Assembly (NCBI GenBank): GCA_046330225.1
Contig: JAXLTD010000008.1
Location: 1 to 64,000, forward strand
Direction of reading: 5' to 3'
Origin: CANJIV01 sp046330225
Lineage (GTDB): Bacteria > Actinomycetota > Thermoleophilia > Solirubrobacterales > Solirubrobacteraceae
Length of the DNA stretch: 64,000 nucleotides
Shown here: positions 1 to 7,797 of the stretch, piece after piece
Position numbering within the stretch: the stretch's first letter is position 1
How the letters are laid out: the number at the start of each line of letters is the position of its first letter
Made by a program: the position numbers and the translations under genes
The notes under the pieces: generated by a model
Database searches by the model: none
The model's input: only the letters and a program-made list of their open reading frames with translations
What the model was told of the DNA's origin: nothing

Positions 1-14
1 GACTGGCCGGCGTG

Positions 15-76
15 AGCGGAGGGGGCGGGATTCGAACCCGCGGTCCGGGGTTGCCGGACTCCGGTTTTCAAGACCG
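15..76. repeat. attL: 62-bp copy of the tRNA-Ser 3' half
   Basis: These 62 bases are identical to 10550-10611, which is the part of the intact tRNA-Ser(UGA) gene from its 3' end to the anticodon stem. The copy ends where the anticodon stem begins, so no functional tRNA is encoded here. This is the expected product of site-specific integration by a tyrosine recombinase into a tRNA gene: one side keeps the intact gene and the other keeps a truncated copy. Bases 1-14 would then be chromosome. Confidence 0.9.
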
Positions 77-135
77 CGGGGCGCTGGCGCGGTCCCGCCC
101 GTGGTTGCTGGGCGGCTGCACGAGGGGCAGGCGGT

Positions 136-149
136 GCGCGCCAGTGATT
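136..149 (+). promoter_or_regulatory. Candidate integrase arm-type site near attL
   Basis: GCGCGCCAGTGATT at 136-149 resembles GCGCGCCGCTGATT at 10411-10424 close to the other att site. The core GCGCGCCAGT also recurs twice in tandem at 10427-10448. Repeats near both ends of an integrated element are typical of arm sites bound by the N-terminal domain of a tyrosine integrase. The assignment is inference; short GC-rich words can recur by chance in this genome. Confidence 0.35.
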
Positions 150-230
150 GCGCCATCGGACCGCGAAAAGCGGTGGCTGATTCAAGGTCGGGTGTCGCCG
201 CTCCGCCGCGAGCGGTGCTTACCTAACGCC

Positions 231-503
231 ATGCCCAGCGACGCTCTGACCAAGGAGCTTGAGCGCAGCGTCGGAATCGTCCGTGCCGAACTCGACGTGC
301 TCGGCGCACAGCAGGCCCGCGGCGAGCCGATCGACCTCCCGCGGTTCGAGCGAGTCGTGAAATCCATCTGCCACCTCGTCCGCGCCCACGCTCCCGCCAC
401 GGCCCCCTCTCAGCCGGACGCAGAGCCCGAGCCATCCGAGCCGTCCGAGTTCACTAGGCACCTGCGCGAACGCCACGAGGCCACGCGCGGCAACGCCGCG
501 TAG
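231..503 (+). CDS. Small hypothetical protein at the left end of the element
   Basis: The frame encodes 90 residues from ATG at 231. The first half is predicted to be helical (leucine- and arginine-rich, about residues 5-55). The tail contains a Glu/Pro/Ser stretch (about 60-75) and ends in a basic segment. The upstream part of the same frame reads through the attL repeat and should be ignored. There is no clear ribosome binding site. I do not recognise the family. Codon choice (G or C at most third positions) supports coding. Its position just inside attL suggests an accessory gene of the element. Confidence 0.45.
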   Translation: MPSDALTKELERSVGIVRAELDVLGAQQARGEPIDLPRFERVVKSICHLVRAHAPATAPSQPDAEPEPSEPSEFTRHLRERHEATRGNAA

Positions 504-802
504 CTCACCTCGCTCGCGACGACGGATACGCCAGCACGACGACGGGTCACGTGACCGTGTGTGCGCGCGCGGCGTGGCTGCCGTGCGTGCGCGCGGGCGC
601 GCGTGGGTGGGCGTGTGCTGCCTGTCTGGTAGGTACGAAGCGGGCCGGGCGTGGCGCGGGAGCGCTGCCGTTGCTGGCGTTCGCTTCGATGGGGCGGGGC
701 TCGGTGCTACCGGCTGTGCGACCGGGAGGGTGCGCGGGGGCCGTGCGGGGCGTATTACCGGGCGCCAGCGTATGACGGTCGCCCGGGCCCCCGGCCACCC
801 CC
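504..802. other. Gene-free GC-rich stretch with a 12-bp palindrome
   Basis: No convincing gene is visible. A perfect palindrome GGTCACGTGACC lies at 545-556 and is followed by a run of alternating GC/GT dinucleotides. Reading frames here have poor codon character. The segment lies downstream of the minus-strand gene ending at 803 and of the plus-strand gene ending at 503, so the palindrome could be a binding site or part of a shared terminator region. Confidence 0.4.
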
Positions 803-2683
803 TCAGCGCGTGCGGGTTCCCATCCGGGGGCAGGGACTCCCTCGGTCGCGCGCGTTGGGGTGTGTCAGGGCGCGTTGGAGGGCGCCTGAGGGGCGGCGCT
901 GGGGCAGGTTGGGGTAGATGGCCCAGGGGATGCCGGCGTGGTCGAGTGCGGCGCTGAGGCGTTGGGTGGGTGGCTGTTGGAGGTGGACGGCTTCGATGTC
1001 GGCGAGGGTGACGGGGCCGCGGATGTGGCAGATGAGGTTGTGGTCGGCGTGCTGCCAGGTGAGGCCGCGGTCGAGGAGTTCGAGGCGGTGGGTGGGGTCG
1101 GCGCCTTCGGGGCCGGTGCCGGGCCGGTCGCGGGCGGGGTGGGCGTTGAGGTCCTCGGTGCGCGCGGCGCTGATGCCCGGGCCGATCTTGACCGGGGCGT
1201 CGTGTTGTTCTCGGACGGGCTTCTCGGCGGCGTAGAGCGTGGCCCAGGCGGGCACGCTGGCTTCGTCGGGGGTGTCGATCGGCGTGGGGGCGACGGGGCC
1301 GGTGACGGTCCAGGCGTAGGAGACGGTCGTTCGCGGGCGGACGACCTGGCGGAGGATCAGCTTGGCGTCGCCGTAGATGCTTGTGGGGGTGTGGGGGAGC
1401 GCTTCGAGGCGGGTGGAGACGTATCCGTAGGTGATGGGCTCGGGTCCGACGGCGAGCTGCTCTCGCTGTCGTCGGTCGGCGAAGTCGGCCCGCGGGTTGA
1501 TGCTGGGGATGCCTCCGGCTGCCTGCTCGTGGGACGCGGCCGGGGTGATTGCTTCCGTGCTGAGGATGGCGGGCAGCGCGGCGTGCGGGACGCGGATGGC
1601 GATGTGCGTGCGGGAGCGGTGGGTGAGGTGGCGGAGCCGTGCGCGGGTCGCGGCGTTGTGCTCGGCGCGGGTGAGGCCCCAGGCCCTGGCGCGGGCGTCG
1701 ATGACCGGGGCGACGCGCGGGCGGTTGCGCAGCGCGCGCGTGGCGGACGGCGAGCCCGTGATCGCTTCGGGGCATCCTCGCGGGCGAGCGGGGCAGGGCA
1801 CGTCTGGCCAGATGGCCCAGGGGACCCGGGCGGCGTCCAGGGCGTTCCTCGTGCCGTCGTCGGGAGGGTAGGTGAGGTGGACTGCCGCGATGTCGGAGGG
1901 GCTGATCCCGCCGACGATCTGGGCCTCGATGAAGAGCCCGCGATCTGGCCGGCTCCTGATGCGCTCGAGCAGGCTTCGGTGCTCGGGGTGCAGGCGGTCG
2001 TAGAGGGCCGGGTCGGGCGCCCGGTCGGCGTCGCCGTTGAGCGCGATCGGGGCGGTGCAGTCCAGGACGTCGAGCCACCACGGGATGGAGAGGTGGGACG
2101 GGCGGTCGATCGGGGAGGCGGCTGCGTGCTTGCTGTACAGGTAGCTGTCGGCGGCGACGATCGTCGCTCGGGATCGGATGGCGTCGGTCAGGATCAGCTT
2201 GGCGTCGCCGTAGATCGCCGTTGTGGCGAGGGGCAGCGATTCGCGGGGGGATCCGACGTAGCCATAGACGACGGGCCCGCTGCCCCAGCCTGCGGCTTCG
2301 AACTCGCGTCGGGCACGCACGTACCGGGCGGCCGTTGCCGCGGCGTCCGGCCCCTTCCCTCGGAGCGCGCTCGGGTCCCCGATTCGGTGCGAGCCGCTGC
2401 CGGTCTTGAGGATCGCGGCGATTCTGTGAGCTGGCGCCCGGATCGCGAGGTGCGCCGTCTCAGGCCGGGTGAGGTCGCGGAGCTTGGCGCGCTGGGCCGC
2501 CTCGTGCTCGCGCAGCGTGAGTCCGCGGGCCTCCGCGGCCTGGCGAAGCCACCGCTCGGCCTCGGGCTCGCGCCGGGTGCCCCTCACGATGGCGCACCAC
2601 TCCGGGTTGTGCTCCCGGTCGACGGACCGGCGTCGGCGTCCGCGGCGTCCCACGGAGAGCAAGGCTATGCACCGATCCGGCAT
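803..2683 (-). CDS. Tandem-duplicated DUF3626-like (putative ART-fold) protein
   Basis: The protein has 626 residues if it starts at ATG 2683; a later start is possible. It is built from two copies of a domain of about 250 residues (roughly 49-296 and 331-594). Both copies share a helical lead-in ending in HLAIR/HIAIR, then YGYV (140-143, 419-422), the identical nonamer IYGDAKLIL (157-165, 436-444), an R-x-T strand, a DIxAVHL motif (264-270, 562-568) and VPWAIWPDVP/IPWAIYPNLP. Copy A keeps FIEAQIVGG (251-259); copy B has NLICHIRGP there, so the likely active-site strand is lost. The order YG, YGD, RxT and EAQ recalls DUF3626 and the C-terminal ADP-ribosyltransferase-like domains fused to phage MuF proteins. 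That link is from memory and is inference. A Nudix gene lies divergently upstream. Confidence 0.55.
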   Translation of the reverse strand: MPDRCIALLSVGRRGRRRRSVDREHNPEWCAIVRGTRREPEAERWLRQAAEARGLTLREHEAAQRAKLRDLTRPETAHLAIRAPAHRIAAILKTGSGSHRIGDPSALRGKGPDAAATAARYVRARREFEAAGWGSGPVVYGYVGSPRESLPLATTAIYGDAKLILTDAIRSRATIVAADSYLYSKHAAASPIDRPSHLSIPWWLDVLDCTAPIALNGDADRAPDPALYDRLHPEHRSLLERIRSRPDRGLFIEAQIVGGISPSDIAAVHLTYPPDDGTRNALDAARVPWAIWPDVPCPARPRGCPEAITGSPSATRALRNRPRVAPVIDARARAWGLTRAEHNAATRARLRHLTHRSRTHIAIRVPHAALPAILSTEAITPAASHEQAAGGIPSINPRADFADRRQREQLAVGPEPITYGYVSTRLEALPHTPTSIYGDAKLILRQVVRPRTTVSYAWTVTGPVAPTPIDTPDEASVPAWATLYAAEKPVREQHDAPVKIGPGISAARTEDLNAHPARDRPGTGPEGADPTHRLELLDRGLTWQHADHNLICHIRGPVTLADIEAVHLQQPPTQRLSAALDHAGIPWAIYPNLPQRRPSGALQRALTHPNARDRGSPCPRMGTRTR

Positions 2684-2724
2684 CGCTTGCGGGCCGTGGC
2701 CGACCCCCGGCGTACCGTGGCCGC

Positions 2725-3170
2725 ATGCTGATCCCCGCTGCGACCCCGCTGGCCGCTGGCGTGATCCCACGGACGCGATCGGGACACGTGATCCTGTTCC
2801 GCCGCACGTTCGATCCGGGCGGCGGCCTGTGGGCGTTCCCAGGCGGATACGTGGAGGCCGGCGAGCGGCCCGCCGACGCGCTCGAGCGCGAGACGCTGGA
2901 AGAGCTCGGGATGCGCGTTCGGCTCGTCCTGCAGCTCGTGAGCGAAGGCTACGAGGATCCCGAGGCCGGGCCCGCCTACTGGCGCCCTGGGGACGCCGCC
3001 GCGTTGGTCGTGTTCACAGCACTAGCGCTCGAAGAGCCGCGCGAAAGCGACGAGGCGTGCGAGGTGGGGGTGTTCCTACCGATCGGATCCCATGGGAAGA
3101 GCTTGCGTTCTGGTCGACGCATCGAGCGCTCGGCGATGCATTGGCCGATCCCTGGCCGCCCGACGGCTGA
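2725..3170 (+). pseudogene. Nudix hydrolase with one apparent -1 frameshift
   Basis: From ATG 2725 the frame gives a Nudix fold. The Nudix box (G-x5-E-x7-RE-x2-EE-x-G) is complete at about residues 45-67, running from GGYVEAGER to RETLEELGM. Near 3075 the frame must shift: the conserved tail FPTDRIPWEELAFWSTHRAL continues in the next frame and stops at 3170. One extra C in the CC run at 3075-3076 would restore a protein of about 148 residues. The Nudix box and this tail are typical of NDP-sugar, ADP-ribose or nucleotide pyrophosphatases; the substrate cannot be told. It is divergent from the putative ART-like gene. The shift could be a sequencing error. Confidence 0.7.
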
Positions 3171-3177
3171 GGGCTGG

Positions 3178-3528
3178 CTAGACGGCGCCGCTGTCGTCGG
3201 CGTGGCGATCCGGCGCGAGCGGGACTCCGAGGCCGGGCCGGCGCGGCTGCGGGGTTCGTGGCGCGCGCAGGTCTGCGAAGAGCTGCCGGCGCCGGGCCTC
3301 CCGTGCTGCCGGGCTGCCCTCGGACGGCTGGCCGCGGAGCGGCACCCCGGACCAGCTCTCGACCTCCGACAACCGGAACCGGACCAGCCCGGACCGGAGC
3401 TTGTAGAGGGGCAGCCCCCGATCACGCACCCAGACCTCGACCGTCCGTTCCGTCACACCGAACAGACTGGCGATGTGGCGCTTGCTCACGAGCGGATCGC
3501 CGCTGGCCAGGTACGCGATGTTCGCCAA
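3178..3528 (-). CDS. Helix-turn-helix DNA-binding protein (excisionase/MerR-like)
   Basis: The N-terminal 60 residues carry a winged-helix motif of the HTH_17/excisionase type: VSKRHIASLFGVTERTVEVW, then a wing and SEVESW. The rest is a basic, Pro/Arg-rich tail. The TTG at 3528 is preferred as start because AAGGAAGGG sits a few bases upstream. A GTG at 3558 is the alternative and gives 126 residues. The gene converges on the Nudix gene, with stop codons 8 nt apart. It probably regulates element genes or acts as an accessory factor in replication or excision. Confidence 0.65.
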   Translation of the reverse strand: MANIAYLASGDPLVSKRHIASLFGVTERTVEVWVRDRGLPLYKLRSGLVRFRLSEVESWSGVPLRGQPSEGSPAAREARRRQLFADLRAPRTPQPRRPGLGVPLAPDRHADDSGAV

Positions 3529-3802
3529 GGATCCCTTCCTTCGTGCCGTTGCGCCCACGTCACCGCGTCGCGCCGCGCTGTCTAGAGCCCCCGTGCGCGC
3601 GGCAGGTTCCGGAGCGGCGAGACGCTCCCGCCTGTTCTGGCGGCGCTGTGCGGCTGCTACCGATCCTGCTACCGGCGATCCGAGCGGGCTTGGCGGCGCA
3701 GGTAGCCTCGGGCGGGGAGATGACCTTGAAGGGGACCGGGCAGATGCACTCTGGACGGCGAGCCCGTCGCCCCTGGCGGCCCGCCGCGACCGGGGGCATG
3801 GC

Positions 3803-4191
3803 GTGACTGGCTACCGCGGGGCGGTCAGGGCCAGCCGGTGGCTCCTGAACGCCTCTGCGTTCTGCTTCGTGCTCGGCGTGCTGGCAGTCGTGCTGGCGGC
3901 GCTGGCCTCGTTCGGTGTCGACCTGGGCAGGAGGCCGTACTGGCTTTGGGCGGCGGCTGGGTTGTGGCTGGCCGGCGCGTTCGTGTTCGGGTGCTGGCGT
4001 CCGTCGCGAACGCGTGGGGGCTGCGCCGGGTGCCGGATCCCGACGGGCTCGATCTCGGCGCGCTCATGGCCGACGATCGCGGCTGGGAGGACCGCTACGC
4101 GCACCCGCAGGACAGTGCGCCCGTCGATGGCATGGACTGGGCCGAGCAGGACCGAATCACCCGTCGGGCACACCGGCGCGGCGACGTGTAG
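3803..4191 (+). pseudogene. Small two-TM membrane protein with apparent frameshift
   Basis: From GTG 3803 the frame gives two hydrophobic helices: one in a segment starting WLLNASAFCFVLGVLAVVLA and one in YWLWAAAGLWLAGAFVFG. After about 4001 the coding character moves to another frame, with good codon usage and a strongly acidic cytoplasmic-type tail (DPDGLDLGALMADDRGWEDR) that ends at 4191. One extra G in TTCGGG near 4001 fuses both parts into a protein of about 129 residues. A GGGGG motif precedes the start. The family is unknown; membrane location is inferred from hydropathy. Confidence 0.5.
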
Positions 4192-4207
4192 CCCGCGAGC
4201 GGGGCTG

Positions 4208-4411
4208 TCAGAACGGGAGCCGGCTGCACTGCACGCGCGGCGCAGGCTCGTCGCGTCCCCCGAGGCCCATCGCCCTGCTGGCCTTCTCGTCGGCGCTGAG
4301 TTTGCGCGGCGCTGGGTTGTCGGCGCGGCACGATTGGTAGTGCAGCTCGGAGCCGATCCAGAGCAAGGCTCCCAGGATCCCGACGCAGACCACGAGCGCG
4401 GCGACCTTCAC
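4208..4411 (-). CDS. Small single-TM protein
   Basis: This 67-residue frame begins with a clear membrane segment (KVAALVVCVGILGALLWIG). A short hydrophilic tail follows, with two cysteines (QSC and VQC) and a basic, acidic mix. The GTG at 4411 was chosen because it places the hydrophobic helix at the N terminus; the frame is open further upstream to 4540, so the start is uncertain. It is convergent with the membrane protein ending at 4191. No family is recognised. It could be exported or membrane-anchored. Confidence 0.35.
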   Translation of the reverse strand: MKVAALVVCVGILGALLWIGSELHYQSCRADNPAPRKLSADEKASRAMGLGGRDEPAPRVQCSRLPF

Positions 4412-4520
4412 GCTGGCGAGCGTATGGCGCTCGTGGCGAGTCGCGCAAGCCACCTCGTCGCATTCCGAGGGGGAAGCCTGCGAAACTGAGCAAGCCGCTT
4501 GCAACAGAGCTGCATTGGTA

Positions 4521-4560
4521 GCAGTGCCCGGATCGTCCACGTCCGGGCACTGCGCGTTTT
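4521..4560 (+). terminator. Rho-independent terminator
   Basis: A perfect 12-bp stem (GCAGTGCCCGGA at 4521-4532 and its complement at 4542-4553) encloses a 9-base loop and is followed by GCG and TTTT at 4557-4560. On the plus strand this is a classical intrinsic terminator. No plus-strand gene ends immediately before it, so it may insulate the replication and integrase genes starting at about 5017. Confidence 0.75.
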
Positions 4561-5016
4561 GGGCGGTTGTGACGGGCCCACTCCGTATGCTCGAACTACC
4601 AATGCAACTGCAAGCCAGACACCTCCGACGTGGACACAGCGGGCCAGCCGAGTAGGGCCGCCGACCCTACGCTCGTGCCCGGTGCGCCGAGGCGCCGGCC
4701 GGCTACATGCCGTCCGCGGCGTCGGACGGACTTCGGGCTGCCGCCCCGGCGAGAACGCCCACGTAGCGGCCCGGCTACTGGCCGTCGCGGAGGTCCACGG
4801 GCTCGCGCGCCCTGGCGCGTCCCGGCGGGCCGGGAGCGTGCTCGCGCTTCGACATGCCCGACTCGAGATGACTCGTTGCGGCACTCGGCGCACATCGCCG
4901 CGTCCCCGGCGCTCGGGCCGTCGGCGCTGCGGGGCGCGCGCCACGCGGGCCGGCCCGGCTGACGCCGACCCTCACGAACCGCGAGGACTCATCCACGGCA
5001 CCGGGAGGCGGCCCGG
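4561..5016. other. Stretch without a convincing gene
   Basis: Several overlapping frames are open on both strands but none shows consistent codon usage or a recognisable domain. One plus-strand frame ends at 5020 and overlaps the next start codon as ATGA, so a poorly conserved upstream gene is possible. A weak -10-like TATGCT lies at 4586-4591. Given the frameshifts elsewhere in the element, a broken gene is also possible. Confidence 0.35.
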
Positions 5017-5859
5017 ATGAGCCCGACGCTCGCACCCTCCCGCATCGTTCGTGATGGCGCCGACGAGTCATTCGCAGCGGCGTTCGCAGCCCATCAGGTC
5101 CGGGCGCCTCACAAGGTAGACCGCTCCGCTACGCGGAGAACTACAACGCGCCGGGCATTCCCTCGGTGCGGCAGTTCCGGGCCTCTACCTTGTGAGGCGC
5201 CCTGGCTGGCCCTCGACCGCCATGAGTCCCTCGCGCTCTCGGCATTGGCTGCGATGGGCGTTCCGTTCGCCGAAGTGGGGCGCCCGTTCCTGTGCCCACT
5301 GACCGGGGATCGCGCAGTCCTGCTGTGGGAGCGCGACCCGGAACGGCCCGCGCGGCTGTGGCTGCGGGTGGGCGGGCCGAAGCCCGGCTCGGGCCTCTTC
5401 CTCGCTCTCGCCCGGTTCCGGCTGGCCATGGCGGCGGGAAGCCTGGACGCGACCGTTGTTCGGCAGGCGCCGGCGGCCACGCTCTCGGCGTGGTGGTCAA
5501 GGCTGGCCCACGAGGCTGGCCTGACCTCGCTCGCAGCGGCCGACTGGCGGGCGTCGAAGCTCGCCGCGGCTCGAGGGCTGTCGCACGATGCCGTGAAGGC
5601 GGCTCACGGCTTCGATCTCCTGGCGGGGCTGCGCCGCCAAGCGGGGTTCCCAGGCTCGTGGGCAGGGACGCCCTACGCGATCCGGTTCGCTGGTCCCTGG
5701 GCCGGGCTCACGGAGTGGAAGGCCCGTGCGCTGGCGAGCCTCAGAGAGTCAGGCGTCCTGATCCTCGCGGGGGCCCATGAGGCGACGCTCCCGCATGGGG
5801 TCCGCGTGCCAGCGCCCCTCTACGGTGTCGGCATCGACCCGACGAGGGGCTCATCGTGA
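5017..5859 (+). CDS. Replication/primase-type element protein, family uncertain
   Basis: The frame encodes 280 residues. From about residue 65 it has good codon usage: a helical lead (PWLALDRHESLALSALAAMG), a GRPFLCPL strand resembling the zinc-finger region of primase-like proteins, then a helical C-terminal half with a winged-helix-like end (GLTEWKARALASLRESGVLI). The first 60 residues are dubious. Their codons are atypical, and the segment spans a 19-bp inverted repeat (5102-5120/5184-5202); a different frame there reads a more protein-like YAENYNAPGIPSVRQFR. The real N terminus may therefore be rearranged or frameshifted. The stop overlaps the next gene as GTGA, so the two are translationally coupled. 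Confidence 0.45.
   Translation: MSPTLAPSRIVRDGADESFAAAFAAHQVRAPHKVDRSATRRTTTRRAFPRCGSSGPLPCEAPWLALDRHESLALSALAAMGVPFAEVGRPFLCPLTGDRAVLLWERDPERPARLWLRVGGPKPGSGLFLALARFRLAMAAGSLDATVVRQAPAATLSAWWSRLAHEAGLTSLAAADWRASKLAAARGLSHDAVKAAHGFDLLAGLRRQAGFPGSWAGTPYAIRFAGPWAGLTEWKARALASLRESGVLILAGAHEATLPHGVRVPAPLYGVGIDPTRGSS
5102..5202. repeat. 19-bp perfect inverted repeat with 63-base spacer
   Basis: Left arm 5102-5120 (GGGCGCCTCACAAGGTAGA) is the exact complement of right arm 5184-5202. Inside the spacer a second small hairpin is visible at 5124-5138 (CTCCGC-TAC-GCGGAG). No flanking target duplication was found, so this is not obviously a transposon. It lies at the 5' part of a gene whose codon usage breaks down exactly here. 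It could be an invertible segment, a structured replication or control site, or an assembly artefact. Confidence 0.7.
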
Positions 5860-6970
5860 GCTTGATCGGGGCGGCGGTGGACCGGGTGCGCATGGCTGAC
5901 CGGGCGACCGTTCGCGCGGAGGCTGTGGCGGTCGCCCACGAGCTGCGCCAACTCGTGCAAGCCGGCGAGGTTGACGGCGGCGAGGCGATGAGCGCGCTCG
6001 TGCGCGCAGCCGGCGAGGCCGGGTGCCAGCTCGGCCCCCGCGGAGACGATCCCGGCGCAACCGCTGCGATCCGCGACGCGCTCGGCATCCGGGACTGGAT
6101 CGCAGCTCGTGCCGCGGAGACCGCAGCGCAGCCCGACGAGGAGAACGCTGCGACTTTCTTGGATCCGGGCCTGTCGGCGGGCGAAGCACGCGCCCGGACG
6201 GATGAGGTCAAGGCGGACGCGCGGGCGTTGTGGCGCAAGCTGCTCGCGCTGTACGAGGGCGCGCGCACCACGCGCTCGGATACCCGTCGTGGGGCGCGTA
6301 CTGCGCCGCCGAGTTCGACCTCGGGCAGTCGCACGCCTACCGCCTGCTCGACTCGGGCCGGGTCGTCGCCGCCATCGAAGCCCATTCCCCAAATGGGGAA
6401 CGGCCAGCATCCGAGGGCGTCGCCCGAGTGCTGGCGCCGGTCCTGCGCGCGGACGGCCCCGAGGCCGCAGCGCAGGCGTGGGAGGCCGTCGTCGAGGAAC
6501 ACGGCCCGGCCCCGACCGCTGCGCAGGTGCGGGAGCGCACAGCCGCCCCCGTCGCCCCGCCGACTGCGGATGAGCCGTCCCCGCGCTTCTCGGTCATCGC
6601 CGCCGACCTCACCGTTCACCACGGCAGCGCAGGCCGGCTGCGCCGCGCCGGAGTCCCCGCCGCCGATCACGCGGTGCTCGTGCTCGCCGTCGCGGCACCG
6701 GATGCCGCCGCCGGCATCAGGCTTGCCGGGCAGCTCGGCTTCACCGTGCAGACCGTCGCCGCGTCCCGGGGCCGTTCCCCCGCTCAAGGCCCGTGGGCGG
6801 TCGCGCCTGATCTGTTCGTCGTGGCGACGCGCGGGGAGATCCCGCCCCCGGCGCAGCCCGCGCCGGCCTGCTCCGACGCTCGCGAACTCGCAGCAGATCT
6901 CGGCGTAGATGGCCCCCGGCTCGATCCCCTCGCGTCGCGCGACTTGGACGGGTGGAGCGCGCCCCGATGA
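5856..6970 (+). pseudogene. ParB-like/KorB-type DNA-binding protein, apparent frameshift
   Basis: It starts at GTG 5856, overlapping the upstream stop. The N-terminal part (about 125 residues) is helical and runs to WRKLLALYEG. Near 6268 the frame shifts, and the continuing frame gives ALGYPSWGAYCAAEFDLGQS then HAYRLLDSGRVVAAIE, a helix-turn-helix common in phage and plasmid ParB-like proteins. Adding one base in the GGCGCGCGC tract restores a single protein of about 371 residues. The last 120 residues (from RFSVIAADL to DLFVVATRGEIPPP) resemble the end of MT-A70 methyltransferases but lack the DPPW catalytic motif. That comparison is inference. The stop overlaps the next gene as ATGA. Confidence 0.6.
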
Positions 6971-7200
6971 GCGGCCCGGCGGTGATCGTTCTCGGCAAGG
7001 GCGATGGGGTCGCCCGGCTGGCGCTCACCAAGCCTGAGGCTGCCTCGTGCCTGGGGATGAGCGTCGATTCGCTCGAGCGCCACGTCCTGCCGGGCGTGAA
7101 GGTCATTCGCCGCGGAAAGCTCGTGCTCATCCCGACCGCTGAACTCGCCGCGTGGACGGAGCGCGAGGCCGAACGGACGCTGCCCGATGCTGTCGCGTGA
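6967..7200 (+). CDS. Excisionase-like HTH protein
   Basis: This 77-residue protein has the compact winged-helix form of excisionases and HTH_17 proteins: LTKPEAASCLGMSVDSLERH, then a beta-wing VKVIRRGKLVLIPTAELAAW that ends in the signature tryptophan. The ATG at 6967 overlaps the upstream stop (ATGA), which fixes the start. Its place just before the integrase supports a role in directing excision versus integration. A simple transcriptional regulator is the alternative. Confidence 0.7.
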   Translation: MSGPAVIVLGKGDGVARLALTKPEAASCLGMSVDSLERHVLPGVKVIRRGKLVLIPTAELAAWTEREAERTLPDAVA

Positions 7201-7435
7201 TCGCGACCACGAGGCGTGCCTGCGGTGCGGCGCGCCGCTGATCGGGCGCCGCGCTCACGCGCGGTTCTGCTCGGGGTCCTGCCGGGCGCTCGCAGCACGG
7301 GACCGGCGGATCGCGTCAGACGCCCGTGCGCCACGCGGATCCGCCCCGGGCCGTTCCCCCGGGTCGGGTCGGCCCATGCTGGCGAAAGCGCAACAAAGGG
7401 CCCCTGAGCCGAAGCACGCCGGGGTGCCTGCCTGA
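7187..7435 (+). CDS. Small zinc-ribbon protein
   Basis: Within 82 residues there is a four-cysteine zinc ribbon (CLRCG at 11-15 and FCSGSC at 27-32), followed by a basic, proline-rich, probably disordered tail. The start overlaps the upstream gene by 14 nt, which suggests translational coupling in the 5856-7435 run. Such small ribbons are common in actinobacterial mobile elements next to integrases; the role is unknown, and DNA or protein binding is likely. Confidence 0.55.
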   Translation: MLSRDRDHEACLRCGAPLIGRRAHARFCSGSCRALAARDRRIASDARAPRGSAPGRSPGSGRPMLAKAQQRAPEPKHAGVPA

Positions 7436-7566
7436 TGGCGCGGTCCGGGTCTCGCACCGGCACGGCTGGCGCCGCCCCCAACGCGGGGGCTATGCTGGCG
7501 CCGACAACCAAAGCGGCCCGGCGGCGCTTGGAACGCCCCGGGCCCGGCAACGGAAGTGAGGTTCCG

Positions 7567-7779
7567 ATGCAAGCTGATCCTAAGGCCACCCGCTCCCGCG
7601 GGCTCCCCCAGGGCATTCGCGCCCGGCACTCGCGCCGCTGCAACGCGCAGGCAGGGAAGCGCTGCTCCTGTCGCCCGTCGTACGAGGCCGCTGCGTTCGA
7701 TCGCAGGACTGGACGCAAGGTCCGCAAGACGTTTGCGACGCTCGCTGAGGCAAGGTCGTGGCGACGGGATGCTCAGTAG
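7567..7779 (+). CDS. N-terminal arm-binding fragment of the integrase
   Basis: The 70-residue product (GIRARHSRRC, CSCRPSYEAAAFDRRTGRK, RKTFATLAEARSWRRDA) is the beta-sheet arm DNA-binding domain of tyrosine integrases. AACGGAAGTGAGG upstream of ATG 7567 is a plausible ribosome binding site. TAG at 7777-7779 ends it at codon 71. The sequence after the stop stays in the same frame and leads directly into the integrase core at 7798. The two pieces therefore equal one integrase of about 396 residues cut by one nonsense codon. The fragment alone could still bind arm sites. Confidence 0.7.
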   Translation: MQADPKATRSRGLPQGIRARHSRRCNAQAGKRCSCRPSYEAAAFDRRTGRKVRKTFATLAEARSWRRDAQ

Positions 7780-7797
7780 GCTCTTGAGCGGGGAGCG

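Noticed and set aside
12..230. N-terminal extension of the first ORF
   Set aside because: The open frame reads antisense through the att/tRNA-Ser repeat (GIRTR-type sequence), so it is not protein-coding there.
219..2081. Long minus-strand ORF rich in Arg/Pro/His
   Set aside because: It is a shadow of the DUF3626-like gene in another frame, with no domain and abnormal composition.
938..2731. Long plus-strand ORF of Gly/Val/Asp composition
   Set aside because: It lies opposite the supported minus-strand gene and has low-complexity antisense character.
5102..5202. Transposon ends or an integron attC site
   Set aside because: No target duplication, transposase or integron recombination boxes (GTTRRRY/RYYYAAC) were found around the inverted repeat.
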